Under the pieces are notes generated by a model, which saw nothing but the letters and a program-made list of their open reading frames with translations, ran no database searches and had not been told where the DNA came from. Shown piece after piece: positions 8,797 to 16,825 of a stretch of DNA of 64,000 nt; the stretch's first letter is position 1; each line of letters starts with the position of its first letter. The translations under genes and the position numbers were made by a program. Origin of the DNA: an uncultured Burkholderiaceae bacterium. GTDB lineage: Bacteria > Pseudomonadota > Gammaproteobacteria > Burkholderiales > Burkholderiaceae_F. Location: NCBI GenBank assembly GCA_944390675.1, contig CALXQR010000005.1:100435-164434 (forward strand). The letters run 5' to 3'.

Positions 8797-9276
8797 TTAT
8801 TGAGCAGAGCTTTGAAGCGCTTCAGATTGTTCCTTTAAGGACTGAACCTTTGCGCGGGCGGCATCCAAATCTGCTTGGATGAATTCATCTGCGCGGCCGG
8901 CCTTGGCTTCAATCATCTTCTTTTGCAGTTCAACCTGAGCCTTCTTGAGTTCAATGTCAAGACGTTGAGATTCGAGCTGCATTTCTCGAGCTTGATCTTC
9001 ATAGGATTCAAGCTTCTTTTGACGATCGGCTTTAGCTTTGCGTTCAGCAGCCAATGCTTTATCGCGAGCTTGCTGAGCGCGGCGCTGAATGTCGGCGGCT
9101 TTTTTCTGGGCGGCTTGGCGCTCAGCTTCTTTGGCGGCATCCAAAGCCTGGATTTCGAGTTCGGCTTGATGAATGCGGGCGATTTGCTCATCCATCGACA
9201 TGCCGCCGACTTGGGCGTAGGCGGCAGGGATGAGCAATGCAACAGCGGTCAAGCCGATCAATGATTGCTTAAGCAT
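8797..9276 (-). CDS. Periplasmic coiled-coil protein of unknown function
   Basis: The 159-residue protein starts with a clear signal peptide (MLKQSLIGLTAVALLIPAAYAQ, cleavage after AYA). The rest is almost one continuous charged alpha-helix rich in Ala, Glu, Lys, Gln and Arg, a strong coiled-coil prediction from about residue 27 to the end. There is no lipobox and no motif I recognise. GGAGAG sits upstream of the ATG at good spacing. It lies between a glycine-zipper lipoprotein and the LolA-like/MMPL pair, and its own terminator separates it from the latter, so a link to export is only positional. Confidence 0.75.
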   Translation of the reverse strand: MLKQSLIGLTAVALLIPAAYAQVGGMSMDEQIARIHQAELEIQALDAAKEAERQAAQKKAADIQRRAQQARDKALAAERKAKADRQKKLESYEDQAREMQLESQRLDIELKKAQVELQKKMIEAKAGRADEFIQADLDAARAKVQSLKEQSEALQSSAQ

Positions 9277-9299
9277 GAAATACTCTCCTTATTTTGTTC

Positions 9300-9809
9300 T
9301 TATTGGACGCAGCCGTTGGGGTTGTTCGGTTGAATGCGCGTTTCAGTCGGTGTCGTGGAAATCATGATGGCCAGACCGGGCTTGAATTCGCACACTTGTC
9401 CAACTTGAGCGGAGTTATAAAGTTTGTTGTTGTAGCGGAACGTGAGCTGCACGCCGTCAACATAGCTTGTGCGGTCACCGCCCACGGCGCCGCCTGCGAT
9501 GTTACCGACCGCGCCGCCCGCTAAGCCGCCGATCACGCGGGAAGCCGTGTCGTGACGGTTATGGCTGCCGAGTGCGGCACCCGCAATGGCGCCGATGATG
9601 GTGCCGATAGTTTGGGCATCACCGCGGTTTTCTGTATTAGAGACGGCAACCTGAGCCGGACCGATTGACAAAATTTCTACGGTGCGGACTTGTTGAGCTT
9701 GGTTGACCGCGCCGGCCGCGTATGTGTCGGAACGGTAATAACGGCCGTCATTGGCGCAGCCGGCTAAAACCAGGGAAGCCACAATGGTCGCAAGAGCAAC
9801 TTTTTTCAT
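9300..9809 (-). CDS. Glycine-zipper outer-membrane lipoprotein (SlyB/Pcp-like)
   Basis: The 169-residue precursor has a lipoprotein signal peptide with lipobox LAGC (Cys18). A glycine-zipper 2TM segment follows near residues 67-110, with the repeats GTIIGAIAGAALG and GGLAGGAVGNIAGGAVGG. The C-terminal domain (VDGVQLTFRYNNKLY to VCEFKPGLAIMI) fits the SlyB/Pcp 17-kDa antigen family. These proteins sit in the outer membrane and contribute to envelope integrity. The family assignment is firm, but assignment to SlyB itself is inference. TAGGTTTTT precedes the start. Confidence 0.85.
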   Translation of the reverse strand: MKKVALATIVASLVLAGCANDGRYYRSDTYAAGAVNQAQQVRTVEILSIGPAQVAVSNTENRGDAQTIGTIIGAIAGAALGSHNRHDTASRVIGGLAGGAVGNIAGGAVGGDRTSYVDGVQLTFRYNNKLYNSAQVGQVCEFKPGLAIMISTTPTETRIQPNNPNGCVQ

Positions 9810-9947
9810 AGAAAAACCTATCTGATATTAAAAAGTTTATGAATCACCAGGTCACTTTAGCGCAAAACGCTCTCGCCTGCACATAATTGATGGACTAAAA
9901 TACAACGTTTAGAAAAAAATGTAACGACTGTTTGGAATTAAGGTCGC

Positions 9948-10493
9948 ATGATGCAGAGTACGAATATGGCTTCGGCCGATGAGGATGATGAAGAGGTTGG
10001 CCTGCCTGCCTTGCCTCACGGTACAAAAAATTACATGACACCGCAGTGCTATCGGCGCATGCTTGATGAGCGTGAACACCTGGTTCGTGTGGAGCGTCCT
10101 GAAATGGCCAATGTGGTCGCATGGGCTGCAAGCAATGGTGACCGCAGTGAAAACGGTGACTATCTTTACGGCAAGCGCCGTTTGCGCGAAATCGATAGAA
10201 GAATTCGCTTTTTGAGTAAGCGCATTGACATGGCCGAAGTGGTGGACCCTGCCACGCGTCCGGCAACCGATCAGGTCTTTTTTGGTGCCACTGTCACCTA
10301 CGAAAACGAACAAGGTGAAGAACACACGATTCGTATCGTTGGGATCGATGAAGCCGATGCAAGCGTCGGGGACGTGAGTTGGATCAGCCCCATTGCGCGC
10401 GTCTTTTTAAAGGCTCATGAAGGCGATACGGTGGCTTTGCCGACGCCCTCCGGCGTGCAGCATCTCGAAATTGTTGAAGTGAAATATTGTTAA
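9948..10493 (+). CDS. greB: Transcription elongation factor GreB
   Basis: GreB stimulates transcript cleavage by backtracked RNA polymerase. The 181-residue protein has an N-terminal coiled coil containing the family signature VAWAASNGDRSENGDYLYGKRRLREIDRRI; the acidic tip residues D and E of GDRSENGDY insert into the secondary channel. A C-terminal FKBP-like domain ends with WISPIARVFLKAHEGDTV. A short acidic N-terminal extension (about residues 9-17) precedes the usual start. Start codons at 9948, 9951 or 9966 are all possible. The gene is divergent from the lipoprotein gene and is followed by two tRNA genes. Confidence 0.93.
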   Translation: MMQSTNMASADEDDEEVGLPALPHGTKNYMTPQCYRRMLDEREHLVRVERPEMANVVAWAASNGDRSENGDYLYGKRRLREIDRRIRFLSKRIDMAEVVDPATRPATDQVFFGATVTYENEQGEEHTIRIVGIDEADASVGDVSWISPIARVFLKAHEGDTVALPTPSGVQHLEIVEVKYC

Positions 10494-10517
10494 GAGAAAA
10501 TTTTTGCATTGAAGGAC

Positions 10518-10546
10518 TTGCATTTTATCCGCAGGACCTATACAAT
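10518..10546 (+). promoter_or_regulatory. Promoter of the tRNA-Ala/tRNA-Glu unit
   Basis: TTGCAT (10518-10523) and TACAAT (10541-10546) are separated by 17 bp and stand about 14 bp upstream of the tRNA-Ala 5' end. Confidence 0.7.
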
Positions 10547-10560
10547 GCGTTCTCTCTTTC

Positions 10561-10636
10561 GGGGGTATAGCTCAGTTGGTAGAGCACTTGCATGGCATGC
10601 AAGGGGTCAGCGGTTCGAATCCGCTTACCTCCACCA
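10561..10636 (+). tRNA. tRNA-Ala (anticodon GGC)
   Basis: A full cloverleaf of 76 nt is visible. The acceptor arms are GGGGGTA and TACCTCC, the anticodon loop is ATGGCAT, the T-loop is TTCGAAT, and CCA is encoded. It reads GCC alanine codons and is co-transcribed with tRNA-Glu. Confidence 0.95.
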
Positions 10637-10653
10637 AGAAAAGTTTAAAAAGT

Positions 10654-10729
10654 GTCTCCATCGTCTAGAGGCCTAGGACACGACCCTTTCACGGTCGGTA
10701 CCGGGGTTCGAATCCCCGTGGGGACGCCA
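10654..10729 (+). tRNA. tRNA-Glu (anticodon TTC)
   Basis: A 76-nt cloverleaf is visible. The acceptor arms are GTCTCCA and TGGGGAC, the anticodon region is CCTTTCACG, the T-loop is TTCGAAT, and CCA is encoded. It lies 17 bp after tRNA-Ala and is followed by a strong terminator. Confidence 0.95.
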
Positions 10730-10737
10730 TCCATCTG

Positions 10738-10763
10738 AAAGCAGCCTTCGGGTTGCTTTTTTG
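10738..10763 (+). terminator. Intrinsic terminator of the tRNA unit
   Basis: AAAGCAGCC and GGTTGCTTT pair around a TTCG tetraloop and are followed by a T-run. Confidence 0.9.
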
Positions 10764-10772
10764 TTGCCCATC

Positions 10773-10803
10773 AAAAAAGCCACCCCGTTTGGAGTGGCTT
10801 TGA
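10773..10803 (-). terminator. Intrinsic terminator of the first NSS transporter gene
   Basis: On the minus strand AAAGCCACTCC pairs with GGGGTGGCTTT and is followed by TTTTT. Confidence 0.85.
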
Positions 10804-10824
10804 TGTCTTCAGCAGGTGACTCTA

Positions 10825-12153
10825 TCAGATGCTGCGCGCAACGACCGTAATAATCACAATCGGAGAAATCACGCCGATGCCGACTCGCATGATGGTTAAC
10901 ATCGTTTCAGAAAGCGGGCAGGAGATCGTGAGCTGCTTGCGCGTTTCAGGCCAGTTTACCCAAGCGGCAATGATGGCAAGCCCAAGAGCTGTGAGCGGCA
11001 TGCCGACGTTGCTCGTAAGGTAGTCAAGAAGATCAAACACGGTCTTGCCGAAAATCTTGAAGTCCGCAAGCGGTCCGAAGGACATCGTGCAGAAAACACC
11101 GATCACCATGATGGAGATAAAGGCAACAGGCACGGCGGTTCTGCGGGAGACGTGCAGGTCGCCCATGGCGGCTACCACCGCTTCGAAAATACTCACAGAG
11201 CTTGTAATGGCTGCCACGATCAGGCAGATGTAGAAAAGTACGGCGAAGAATTGACCGAAGGGCATGCTGGCAAAGACCGCAGGCATCGTAACGAAAGTTA
11301 AGCCGGGGCCGGCCGTCGGTTCCAAACCGAATGCAAACACGGGCGGCATCACCATTAAACCGCCCAGGAGGGCCGCCAAGATGCCAAGGAAAGCCACCCA
11401 GGCGGTGGAGTGCGGGAGGTTGGCATCTTCAGACAAGTAGGAGGCGTAGACAATCAATGTACCGGCGCCCACCGACAAGGAGAAGAAGCAAAAGCCCATG
11501 GCGTTAAAAAGCGAGTCGGCGTTAAATTGTTCCCAGTTGAAACTGAACATGAAATCCACGCCCTGCCAAGCGCCGGGCAGCGTCAAGCCGCGGATGATGA
11601 GGATGATCATCAAAATGAAAAGCGTCGGCATCAGGTACTTGGCCAAGCGTTCAATACCGGCTTGGACACCGAAAACGACAACGCCTGCGGTCATCACCAT
11701 GAAAACAACTTGGTAGAAGATACCCAAAACGGGGTCGCTTGCGAAACTATTAAAGTGCGTGCCTAATTGAGACAAATCCGTAATCAGGCCATTGCCCATC
11801 ATGGCATCGACCGCATAGGCCACGCACCAGCCGCCGATCGTTGAATAAAAGGTGAGAATCAAAAAGCCGGTGGCAATCCCCACCGTTCCGAAAATACCCC
11901 AGAATTTCGCCTTGCCGACACGAATCATGCTGTTGATGGAAGCTGCGCGTCCGGCGCGGCCCACAACCATTTCCGCTAAAAGCAGGAACATGCCGAGCGT
12001 AAAACAGAACAAAATGTAGGGAATGATGAATGCGGAGCCGCCGTTGGTGCCGGCCATGTAGGGGAACTTCCAAATGGCGCCCAAACCTACCGCGGCGCCT
12101 GCGCTGGCGAGAATGAACCCAAGTCGTGATGTCCACAGATCTCGAGAAGACAT
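10825..12153 (-). CDS. Sodium-dependent amino-acid transporter, NSS family (copy 1)
   Basis: The 442-residue inner-membrane protein belongs to the neurotransmitter:sodium symporter family (LeuT fold), which takes up amino acids with Na+. TM1 carries the family hallmark GFILASAGAAVGLGAIWKFPY with the unwound Gly-rich centre, followed by the MAGTNGGSAF loop. The length suggests about 11 helices, as in Tyt1/MhsT-type bacterial members. Substrate is unknown; aromatic or branched amino acids are likely from the family and from the TrpXYZ-like importer nearby. AAAGGT precedes the ATG. Two paralogues lie upstream in the same direction. Confidence 0.9.
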   Translation of the reverse strand: MSSRDLWTSRLGFILASAGAAVGLGAIWKFPYMAGTNGGSAFIIPYILFCFTLGMFLLLAEMVVGRAGRAASINSMIRVGKAKFWGIFGTVGIATGFLILTFYSTIGGWCVAYAVDAMMGNGLITDLSQLGTHFNSFASDPVLGIFYQVVFMVMTAGVVVFGVQAGIERLAKYLMPTLFILMIILIIRGLTLPGAWQGVDFMFSFNWEQFNADSLFNAMGFCFFSLSVGAGTLIVYASYLSEDANLPHSTAWVAFLGILAALLGGLMVMPPVFAFGLEPTAGPGLTFVTMPAVFASMPFGQFFAVLFYICLIVAAITSSVSIFEAVVAAMGDLHVSRRTAVPVAFISIMVIGVFCTMSFGPLADFKIFGKTVFDLLDYLTSNVGMPLTALGLAIIAAWVNWPETRKQLTISCPLSETMLTIMRVGIGVISPIVIITVVARSI

Positions 12154-12248
12154 AGTGTTATACCTTTTGCTTTATGGAAGAAAGCTCATTTTATAAAGTG
12201 CCTTTTTTCGGAGAGGCTTTCTGATTACAGCGAAAAAAGGGATTGAGG

Positions 12249-12268
12249 TTTTCCCGATTTGGGGAAAA
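12249..12268 (-). terminator. Possible terminator of the second NSS gene
   Basis: TTTTCCC and GGGAAAA pair around GATTTG. A second stem lies at 12201-12240 (CCTTTTTTCG/CGAAAAAAGG, 20-nt loop). The T-runs are weak on the minus strand. Confidence 0.4.
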
Positions 12269-12307
12269 GTGCGCATCGCGCCGCCTTTCCCCCTTACTGA
12301 TGGGAAA

Positions 12308-13651
12308 CTAGCCGAGAAGCCCTGCGCCCGCAATCACAATAATGACGCAGGGCACAATAAATCGAATGAGAAAATGTGTAATGTTTAAAACAATATCGTT
12401 CATGGGTTGGGTGAGAGTCAGTTGCTTCTTCATCACCGGCCACACGAGGTAGCCCCCGACAATTGCGATGCCCATTGCGCCGATTGGCATACCGACATTA
12501 CTGGTTAAAAAGTCAAGCCAATCGAAAAATGTCTTGCCCGCTACGGTGCAGTCTGACAACAAACCGAAACTTAACGCGCAGATGACGCCGAGCACGGTCA
12601 ACGCAAATGTATTTATCGTAATGCTCGCTCCTCGGGAGAATTGGTATTCATCAACGAGGAACTGCACACTCATTTCCATGATGCTGATCGCGCTCGTGAG
12701 CGCGGCCACCACCAAACAGATGTAAAAGAGAATAGCAAAGCCCTGACCGAAGGGCAATTGGGCAAACACCGCAGGCATAGTGACAAAAGTCAAACCCGGG
12801 CCAGCCGCCGGATCCAGATTAAAGGCAAAAACTGCCGGCATAATCATCAATCCGCCCAAAATTGAAGCAAGAATGGCCAAAAAGGAAATCCAGGCCACAG
12901 AATTTGGCAGATTGACAGAATTGGGTAGATAAGAGCCGTAATTCATCATGGAGCCCGAACCCAGCGATAGCGAGAAAAAGGCAAAACCCATCGCGTTTAA
13001 AAGAGAGGTGCCGTTAAAGGACTGGGAATCAAACTTAAACATGTACTCGACCCCAAGCCAGGCATTGGGCAGTGTTAGACCTCTGACAATCAAAAACAGC
13101 GTCAGAATAAAAAGCGTCGGCATGAGAATTTTGGAAATTCGTTCAATGCCTGCTTCTACGCCAAAAGCAATGACGCCTGCGGTGAGCGCTAAAAATGCGA
13201 TTTGCATAAAGACCGCTCGTGCGCCATCGGAGACAAAGCTGTTGAAATACGCGCCAAGCTGAGCGGTGTCGGTGATTAGGCCATTGCCTAAACACGCATC
13301 CCAAAGGTAATTGAGACACCATCCGCCGATGACTTGGTAGAAAGCCAAAATCAGAAAACCGGTGAGTACGCTGATTTTTCCGACGCCGCCCCAAAAACGA
13401 CCGCCGAAAAGCCGAAGAGCGTGCGCGGCGCCCCCTCTGGAAGCGCGCCCCAGAGCCATTTCAATCATCAAAACGACAAAACCGATCGCGATGGTTAAAA
13501 CGATATAAGGAAGAATGAAGGCGGAACCGCCGTTGGTGCCGGCCATGTAGGGGAATTTCCAAATGGCGCCCAGGCCCACCGCAGAGCCCGCGCTGGCAAG
13601 AATAAATCCCAGTCTGGTTGCCCAGACGGAACGTTCTGAAGAGTTGGTCAT
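12308..13651 (-). CDS. Sodium-dependent amino-acid transporter, NSS family (copy 2)
   Basis: This is a second NSS symporter of 447 residues, close to copy 1: GFILASAGSAVGLGAIWKFPY and MAGTNGGSAF are nearly identical, and the AAGPGLTFVTMPAVFAQLPFGQ loop is shared. I place the start at the ATG at 13651, preceded by ACGGA, rather than at the in-frame ATG at 13675. The nucleotide sequence over TM1 is close to copy 1, which suggests duplication within the genus or gene conversion. It follows the ABC importer genes after a terminator, so it is probably transcribed separately. Confidence 0.9.
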   Translation of the reverse strand: MTNSSERSVWATRLGFILASAGSAVGLGAIWKFPYMAGTNGGSAFILPYIVLTIAIGFVVLMIEMALGRASRGGAAHALRLFGGRFWGGVGKISVLTGFLILAFYQVIGGWCLNYLWDACLGNGLITDTAQLGAYFNSFVSDGARAVFMQIAFLALTAGVIAFGVEAGIERISKILMPTLFILTLFLIVRGLTLPNAWLGVEYMFKFDSQSFNGTSLLNAMGFAFFSLSLGSGSMMNYGSYLPNSVNLPNSVAWISFLAILASILGGLMIMPAVFAFNLDPAAGPGLTFVTMPAVFAQLPFGQGFAILFYICLVVAALTSAISIMEMSVQFLVDEYQFSRGASITINTFALTVLGVICALSFGLLSDCTVAGKTFFDWLDFLTSNVGMPIGAMGIAIVGGYLVWPVMKKQLTLTQPMNDIVLNITHFLIRFIVPCVIIVIAGAGLLG

Positions 13652-13770
13652 ATTAAGTCCGTTTGTTAGTAGCATTAGCCGGCGCCGCTCGGTAACCCGT
13701 CAAACTCAAAGGCAGCCGTCAAGCTTTTTTAGTCATATCAAAGCGGGAATTCTAAGACATATCAAAAAAA

Positions 13771-13799
13771 TCGCCTTTTCCCGTCATGGGAAAAGGCGA
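13771..13799 (-). terminator. Intrinsic terminator of the ABC importer operon
   Basis: TCGCCTTTTCCC pairs with GGGAAAAGGCGA around a 4- to 5-nt loop. On the minus strand it runs into seven T residues. Confidence 0.9.
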
Positions 13800-13820
13800 A
13801 GCTGTTGCTTTTGCGCTCAA

Positions 13821-14603
13821 TTAGGACAAAAGCATTTCGTCGGTGACTTCACCGGCTCCCTTTTCGAAAAGTTCCAGCAGATCGGGAACCGTCAGATGCG
13901 ATTTATCTTTGACATCGACAACAATTTTGCCGCCGTGCATCATGATGAGCCGGTTGCCAAAGCGCAGTGCATCACGCATGTTGTGCGTGATCATCAGAGT
14001 GGTGAGACCATTGGCTTTGACTAACCGGTCGGTGAGCTGCAAAACTTTTTCAGCGGTTTTCGGATCAAGCGCCGCGGTGTGTTCATCCAAAAGAAGAAGC
14101 TGCGGGCGAACCAACGTTGCCATCAAAAGCGTGACCGCCTGGCGCTGACCGCCAGAGAGCAGACCGACATGGGCGGTCATACGGTCTTCCAGCCCCAAGT
14201 CCAAAAGTTTGAGTTGCTCGCGGAATTTTGCTGTCATCTCTGCTTGGGAGCTCCAGCGAAGGCCTTGGCGTCTGCCGCGGCGGCTCGCCATGGCGAGATT
14301 TTCTTCTATCATCATCCGCGCCGCAGTGCCTTTCATGGGGTCCTGGAATACACGGCCGATATATTTAGCACGTTCATATTCAGGCATTCGTGTGACATCG
14401 GTCCCGTCAATGACGATTTTTCCCTGATCAATCTGAAATGCACCCGCGATGGCGTTTAAAAGCGTTGATTTGCCCGCACCGTTGGAACCGATGACTGTTG
14501 CGAAGTCACCGTCATTGAGCGTGAGGGAGACACCCTGCAGAGCCTTTTTCTCATTGACGCTGCCGGGGAAAAACGTTTTGGAAATGTTTTCGATGATAAG
14601 CAT
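13821..14603 (-). CDS. ABC importer ATP-binding protein (TrpZ-like)
   Basis: This 260-residue ATPase powers the importer encoded by the two genes upstream. Walker A GSNGAGKST is at residues 39-47, the signature LSGGQ at 149-153 and Walker B LLLLDE at 169-174, with the switch His in MITHN. It belongs to the group of ATPases that accompany PF04392-type binding proteins and two-domain permeases, annotated in other bacteria as a tryptophan or tyrosine importer (TrpXYZ). It begins 23 bp after the permease stop and is last in the operon. Confidence 0.88.
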   Translation of the reverse strand: MLIIENISKTFFPGSVNEKKALQGVSLTLNDGDFATVIGSNGAGKSTLLNAIAGAFQIDQGKIVIDGTDVTRMPEYERAKYIGRVFQDPMKGTAARMMIEENLAMASRRGRRQGLRWSSQAEMTAKFREQLKLLDLGLEDRMTAHVGLLSGGQRQAVTLLMATLVRPQLLLLDEHTAALDPKTAEKVLQLTDRLVKANGLTTLMITHNMRDALRFGNRLIMMHGGKIVVDVKDKSHLTVPDLLELFEKGAGEVTDEMLLS

Positions 14604-14626
14604 CTCTGTTTACTCCGACAGTATGG

Positions 14627-15508
14627 CTAAGACTGAGTTTTCTGGCGCTGCAGCGTCTCTCGAATAAGTGGCATGGACAAAGCCACCGCTACGAGCAGTG
14701 CGGTAAAGAGTTTCAAGTCGTTGGGCGGCATCCCCAGTTGCAAAACGAGCGCAATCACCAGGCGGTAGACGATTGAACCCAAAATAACGGAAATCAAACA
14801 GTTTTTAAAACTTCTTGTGCCGAAAAGCACTTCACCGATAATTACAGAGGCCAAACCGATCACAATTGTGCCGGTTCCCATGCCGACGTCGGCAAAGCCG
14901 TTTGATTGTGCAACGAGCGCTCCGGAAAGGGCCACCAAGGCGTTACTGATTAAAAGTCCCAGGACAATCATTCGGTTCGTGTTGATGCCTTGAGCGCGGG
15001 CCATTTGCGCGTTGCAGCCCGTTGCTCGAATGGCGGTGCCCAATTCAGTGCCGAAAAACCAGTACATAACACAGCCAACGATAACTGCGGCAAAAACACC
15101 TACCGCGAACATTGACCAGGAAGGATCGGGCAGCCAAGACTCGGCGTACGTGAAAACGGTTTCGACACGAAGCAGCGCGACATTGGCTTTGCCCATTACG
15201 TGCAGATTGATTGAATAAAGACCGATCATTGTCAAAATGCCGGCTAAAAGCGCGGGGATTCTGAGCCGCGTGGTGAGAAAGCCGGTGACAATGCCCGCCA
15301 GAGCTCCGGCTACAGTGGCAAGCGCAAAAGCAGCAGCGAGCCCCATGCCGTTAACAAGCGCTGTGGCTGCAACGGCCGCGCCCAGCGGAAAGGAGCCTTC
15401 GACTGAAAGGTCTGCGATATCAAGCACGCGGAAGGTGATGTAGACCCCTAAAGCCAACAGGGCCCACATAAGCCCTTGGGCAACGGTAGGAATTAAAATC
15501 TCAAGCAT
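14627..15508 (-). CDS. ABC importer permease (TrpY-like)
   Basis: The 293-residue inner-membrane permease belongs to the branched-chain/sugar type (BPD_transp_2), with about 8-9 hydrophobic segments. The N-terminal helix is followed by FRVLDIADLSVEGSFPLGAA, a loop typical of the permeases that partner with PF04392 binding proteins. It sits between the binding-protein gene and the ATPase gene with short gaps, which supports a three-gene importer operon. The substrate is probably an aromatic amino acid, from family knowledge only. Confidence 0.88.
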   Translation of the reverse strand: MLEILIPTVAQGLMWALLALGVYITFRVLDIADLSVEGSFPLGAAVAATALVNGMGLAAAFALATVAGALAGIVTGFLTTRLRIPALLAGILTMIGLYSINLHVMGKANVALLRVETVFTYAESWLPDPSWSMFAVGVFAAVIVGCVMYWFFGTELGTAIRATGCNAQMARAQGINTNRMIVLGLLISNALVALSGALVAQSNGFADVGMGTGTIVIGLASVIIGEVLFGTRSFKNCLISVILGSIVYRLVIALVLQLGMPPNDLKLFTALLVAVALSMPLIRETLQRQKTQS

Positions 15509-15576
15509 TTTCTTGTCTTCTGAAGGGCTCGGACGACTTTTTTGCAGAAAGTGTCCGAGCCGTGAATGCCAATCAA

Positions 15577-16563
15577 TTAATAACGAACCAATTCAGCGTT
15601 TTTAGCTAAAGAATCCGGGATTTTGATGCCCAGTTTTTCAGCCGTTGCGGCATTGATCTTTGACTTAAATTCCGTTTGATACCGAATAGCCATGTCTTGA
15701 GGCTTGGATTTGCCTTCAAGGATATCTGCACCCATGTCGCCTGCGATGCGGCCGAGGTTGTAGTAGTCCACGCCGACTGTGGCCAAGCCTCCGCCTTTAA
15801 GCATGCCTTCTTCGCCGGTAATGACGCCGATACGCGCAGGCGTGGTGATCTTGGTGAGCACAGGCATCGCCGAAGCGATGATGTTGTCGGTGGGCACATA
15901 GATCACATCAACCTTGCCGATCATGCTTTGCGCGGTCTGCTGAACGTCGTTGACAGAAGAAACGGTCAGCTCAACCAGGCTCAGGCCGCGTTTTTGAACT
16001 TCCTCTTTCAAGATTTTTGCTTGAAATTGAGAGTTGATTTCGGAGCTGTTGTAGATGGTGCCGATACGTTTGGCATCGGGAAAGAGCTCCAGCATGAGTG
16101 CGACTTGCTGTTCGACGGGATTCAGATCTGATGAGCCGGTGACATTTGTGCCGGGTTTGTCATTGGATTTGACGAGTTTCGCCACTTCAAAGTCGGTAAC
16201 AGCCGTGGCAACGATCGGAGTTTGATTAGTGGCATTGGCCATGATTTGTGCCGCGGGAGTCGCGATGGCGAAAATCAAAGGATATTTTTGGCTCACGAAA
16301 CGTTGAGCAATGTTGCCCAAATTGGATTGGTCAGCCTGTGCATTTTGTTGATCAAATGCCACTTTGAGGCCTCTGGCTTGGACGGCTTCGACAATGCCGC
16401 GGTTGGCTTCATCCAAGGCGGGGTGTTCAACCAATTGAACAATGCCGACAGTCGTTTGGGCTTTCTGTTGATCGGCGGCCGGTTCTGACTTATCTGAACA
16501 GCCGTTTAAAGCAATTAGGCCGGCGGCCGCGATTGCCGCTAAGACAATTTTTTTGGTTTTCAT
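15577..16563 (-). CDS. ABC importer substrate-binding lipoprotein (TrpX-like)
   Basis: This 328-residue lipoprotein binds the substrate outside the inner membrane. The signal peptide has lipobox LNGC (Cys22). The mature protein matches the ABC_sub_bind family (PF04392), with VGIVQLVEHPALDEANRGI at the first strand and VYVPTDNIIASAMP in the second lobe. The start is the ATG at 16563, preceded by AAAGGAT; an in-frame ATG at 16668 would put 35 polar residues before the signal peptide. Members next to similar permeases are annotated as tryptophan/tyrosine-binding TrpX. The neighbouring NSS symporters fit an aromatic amino-acid theme. Confidence 0.87.
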   Translation of the reverse strand: MKTKKIVLAAIAAAGLIALNGCSDKSEPAADQQKAQTTVGIVQLVEHPALDEANRGIVEAVQARGLKVAFDQQNAQADQSNLGNIAQRFVSQKYPLIFAIATPAAQIMANATNQTPIVATAVTDFEVAKLVKSNDKPGTNVTGSSDLNPVEQQVALMLELFPDAKRIGTIYNSSEINSQFQAKILKEEVQKRGLSLVELTVSSVNDVQQTAQSMIGKVDVIYVPTDNIIASAMPVLTKITTPARIGVITGEEGMLKGGGLATVGVDYYNLGRIAGDMGADILEGKSKPQDMAIRYQTEFKSKINAATAEKLGIKIPDSLAKNAELVRY

Positions 16564-16762
16564 GATGCCTTTATCCTTTGTTCTAGGTTCGATCCTGCGC
16601 GATATTTCAATCATTAAAGAAAGGGAGCGCAGTCCGATTTCTACGGTAAACCGTTCCAAAATTTTCATTTTGGCGGTTCAGGCGCGGTTCGCCCCCCTTT
16701 GTAAGGCAACCGCATGCGTTCATGTTATCACGGCAGGGATTGTCTCGAAAAAGGCAAATAAA

Positions 16763-16810
16763 GAGCCGCTAAGTAGCATTATCTAGTTGAAAACACTACA
16801 TAAGCGGCTC
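16763..16810 (-). terminator. Intrinsic terminator of the third NSS gene
   Basis: GAGCCGCT with TAGTAG-type extension pairs across a loop of about 17 nt. On the minus strand the stem ends in TTTATTTG. Confidence 0.75.
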
Positions 16811-16825
16811 GATGTTGGAGAATTC

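Noticed and set aside
14079..14459. Plus-strand ORFs opposite the ABC importer ATPase gene.
   Set aside because: They lie wholly within a well-supported minus-strand gene with intact Walker motifs.
16564..16762. Possible Trp leader peptide or T-box upstream of the TrpX-like gene.
   Set aside because: No run of Trp codons behind a ribosome binding site and no T-box motif was found; the hairpin nearby terminates the upstream NSS gene.
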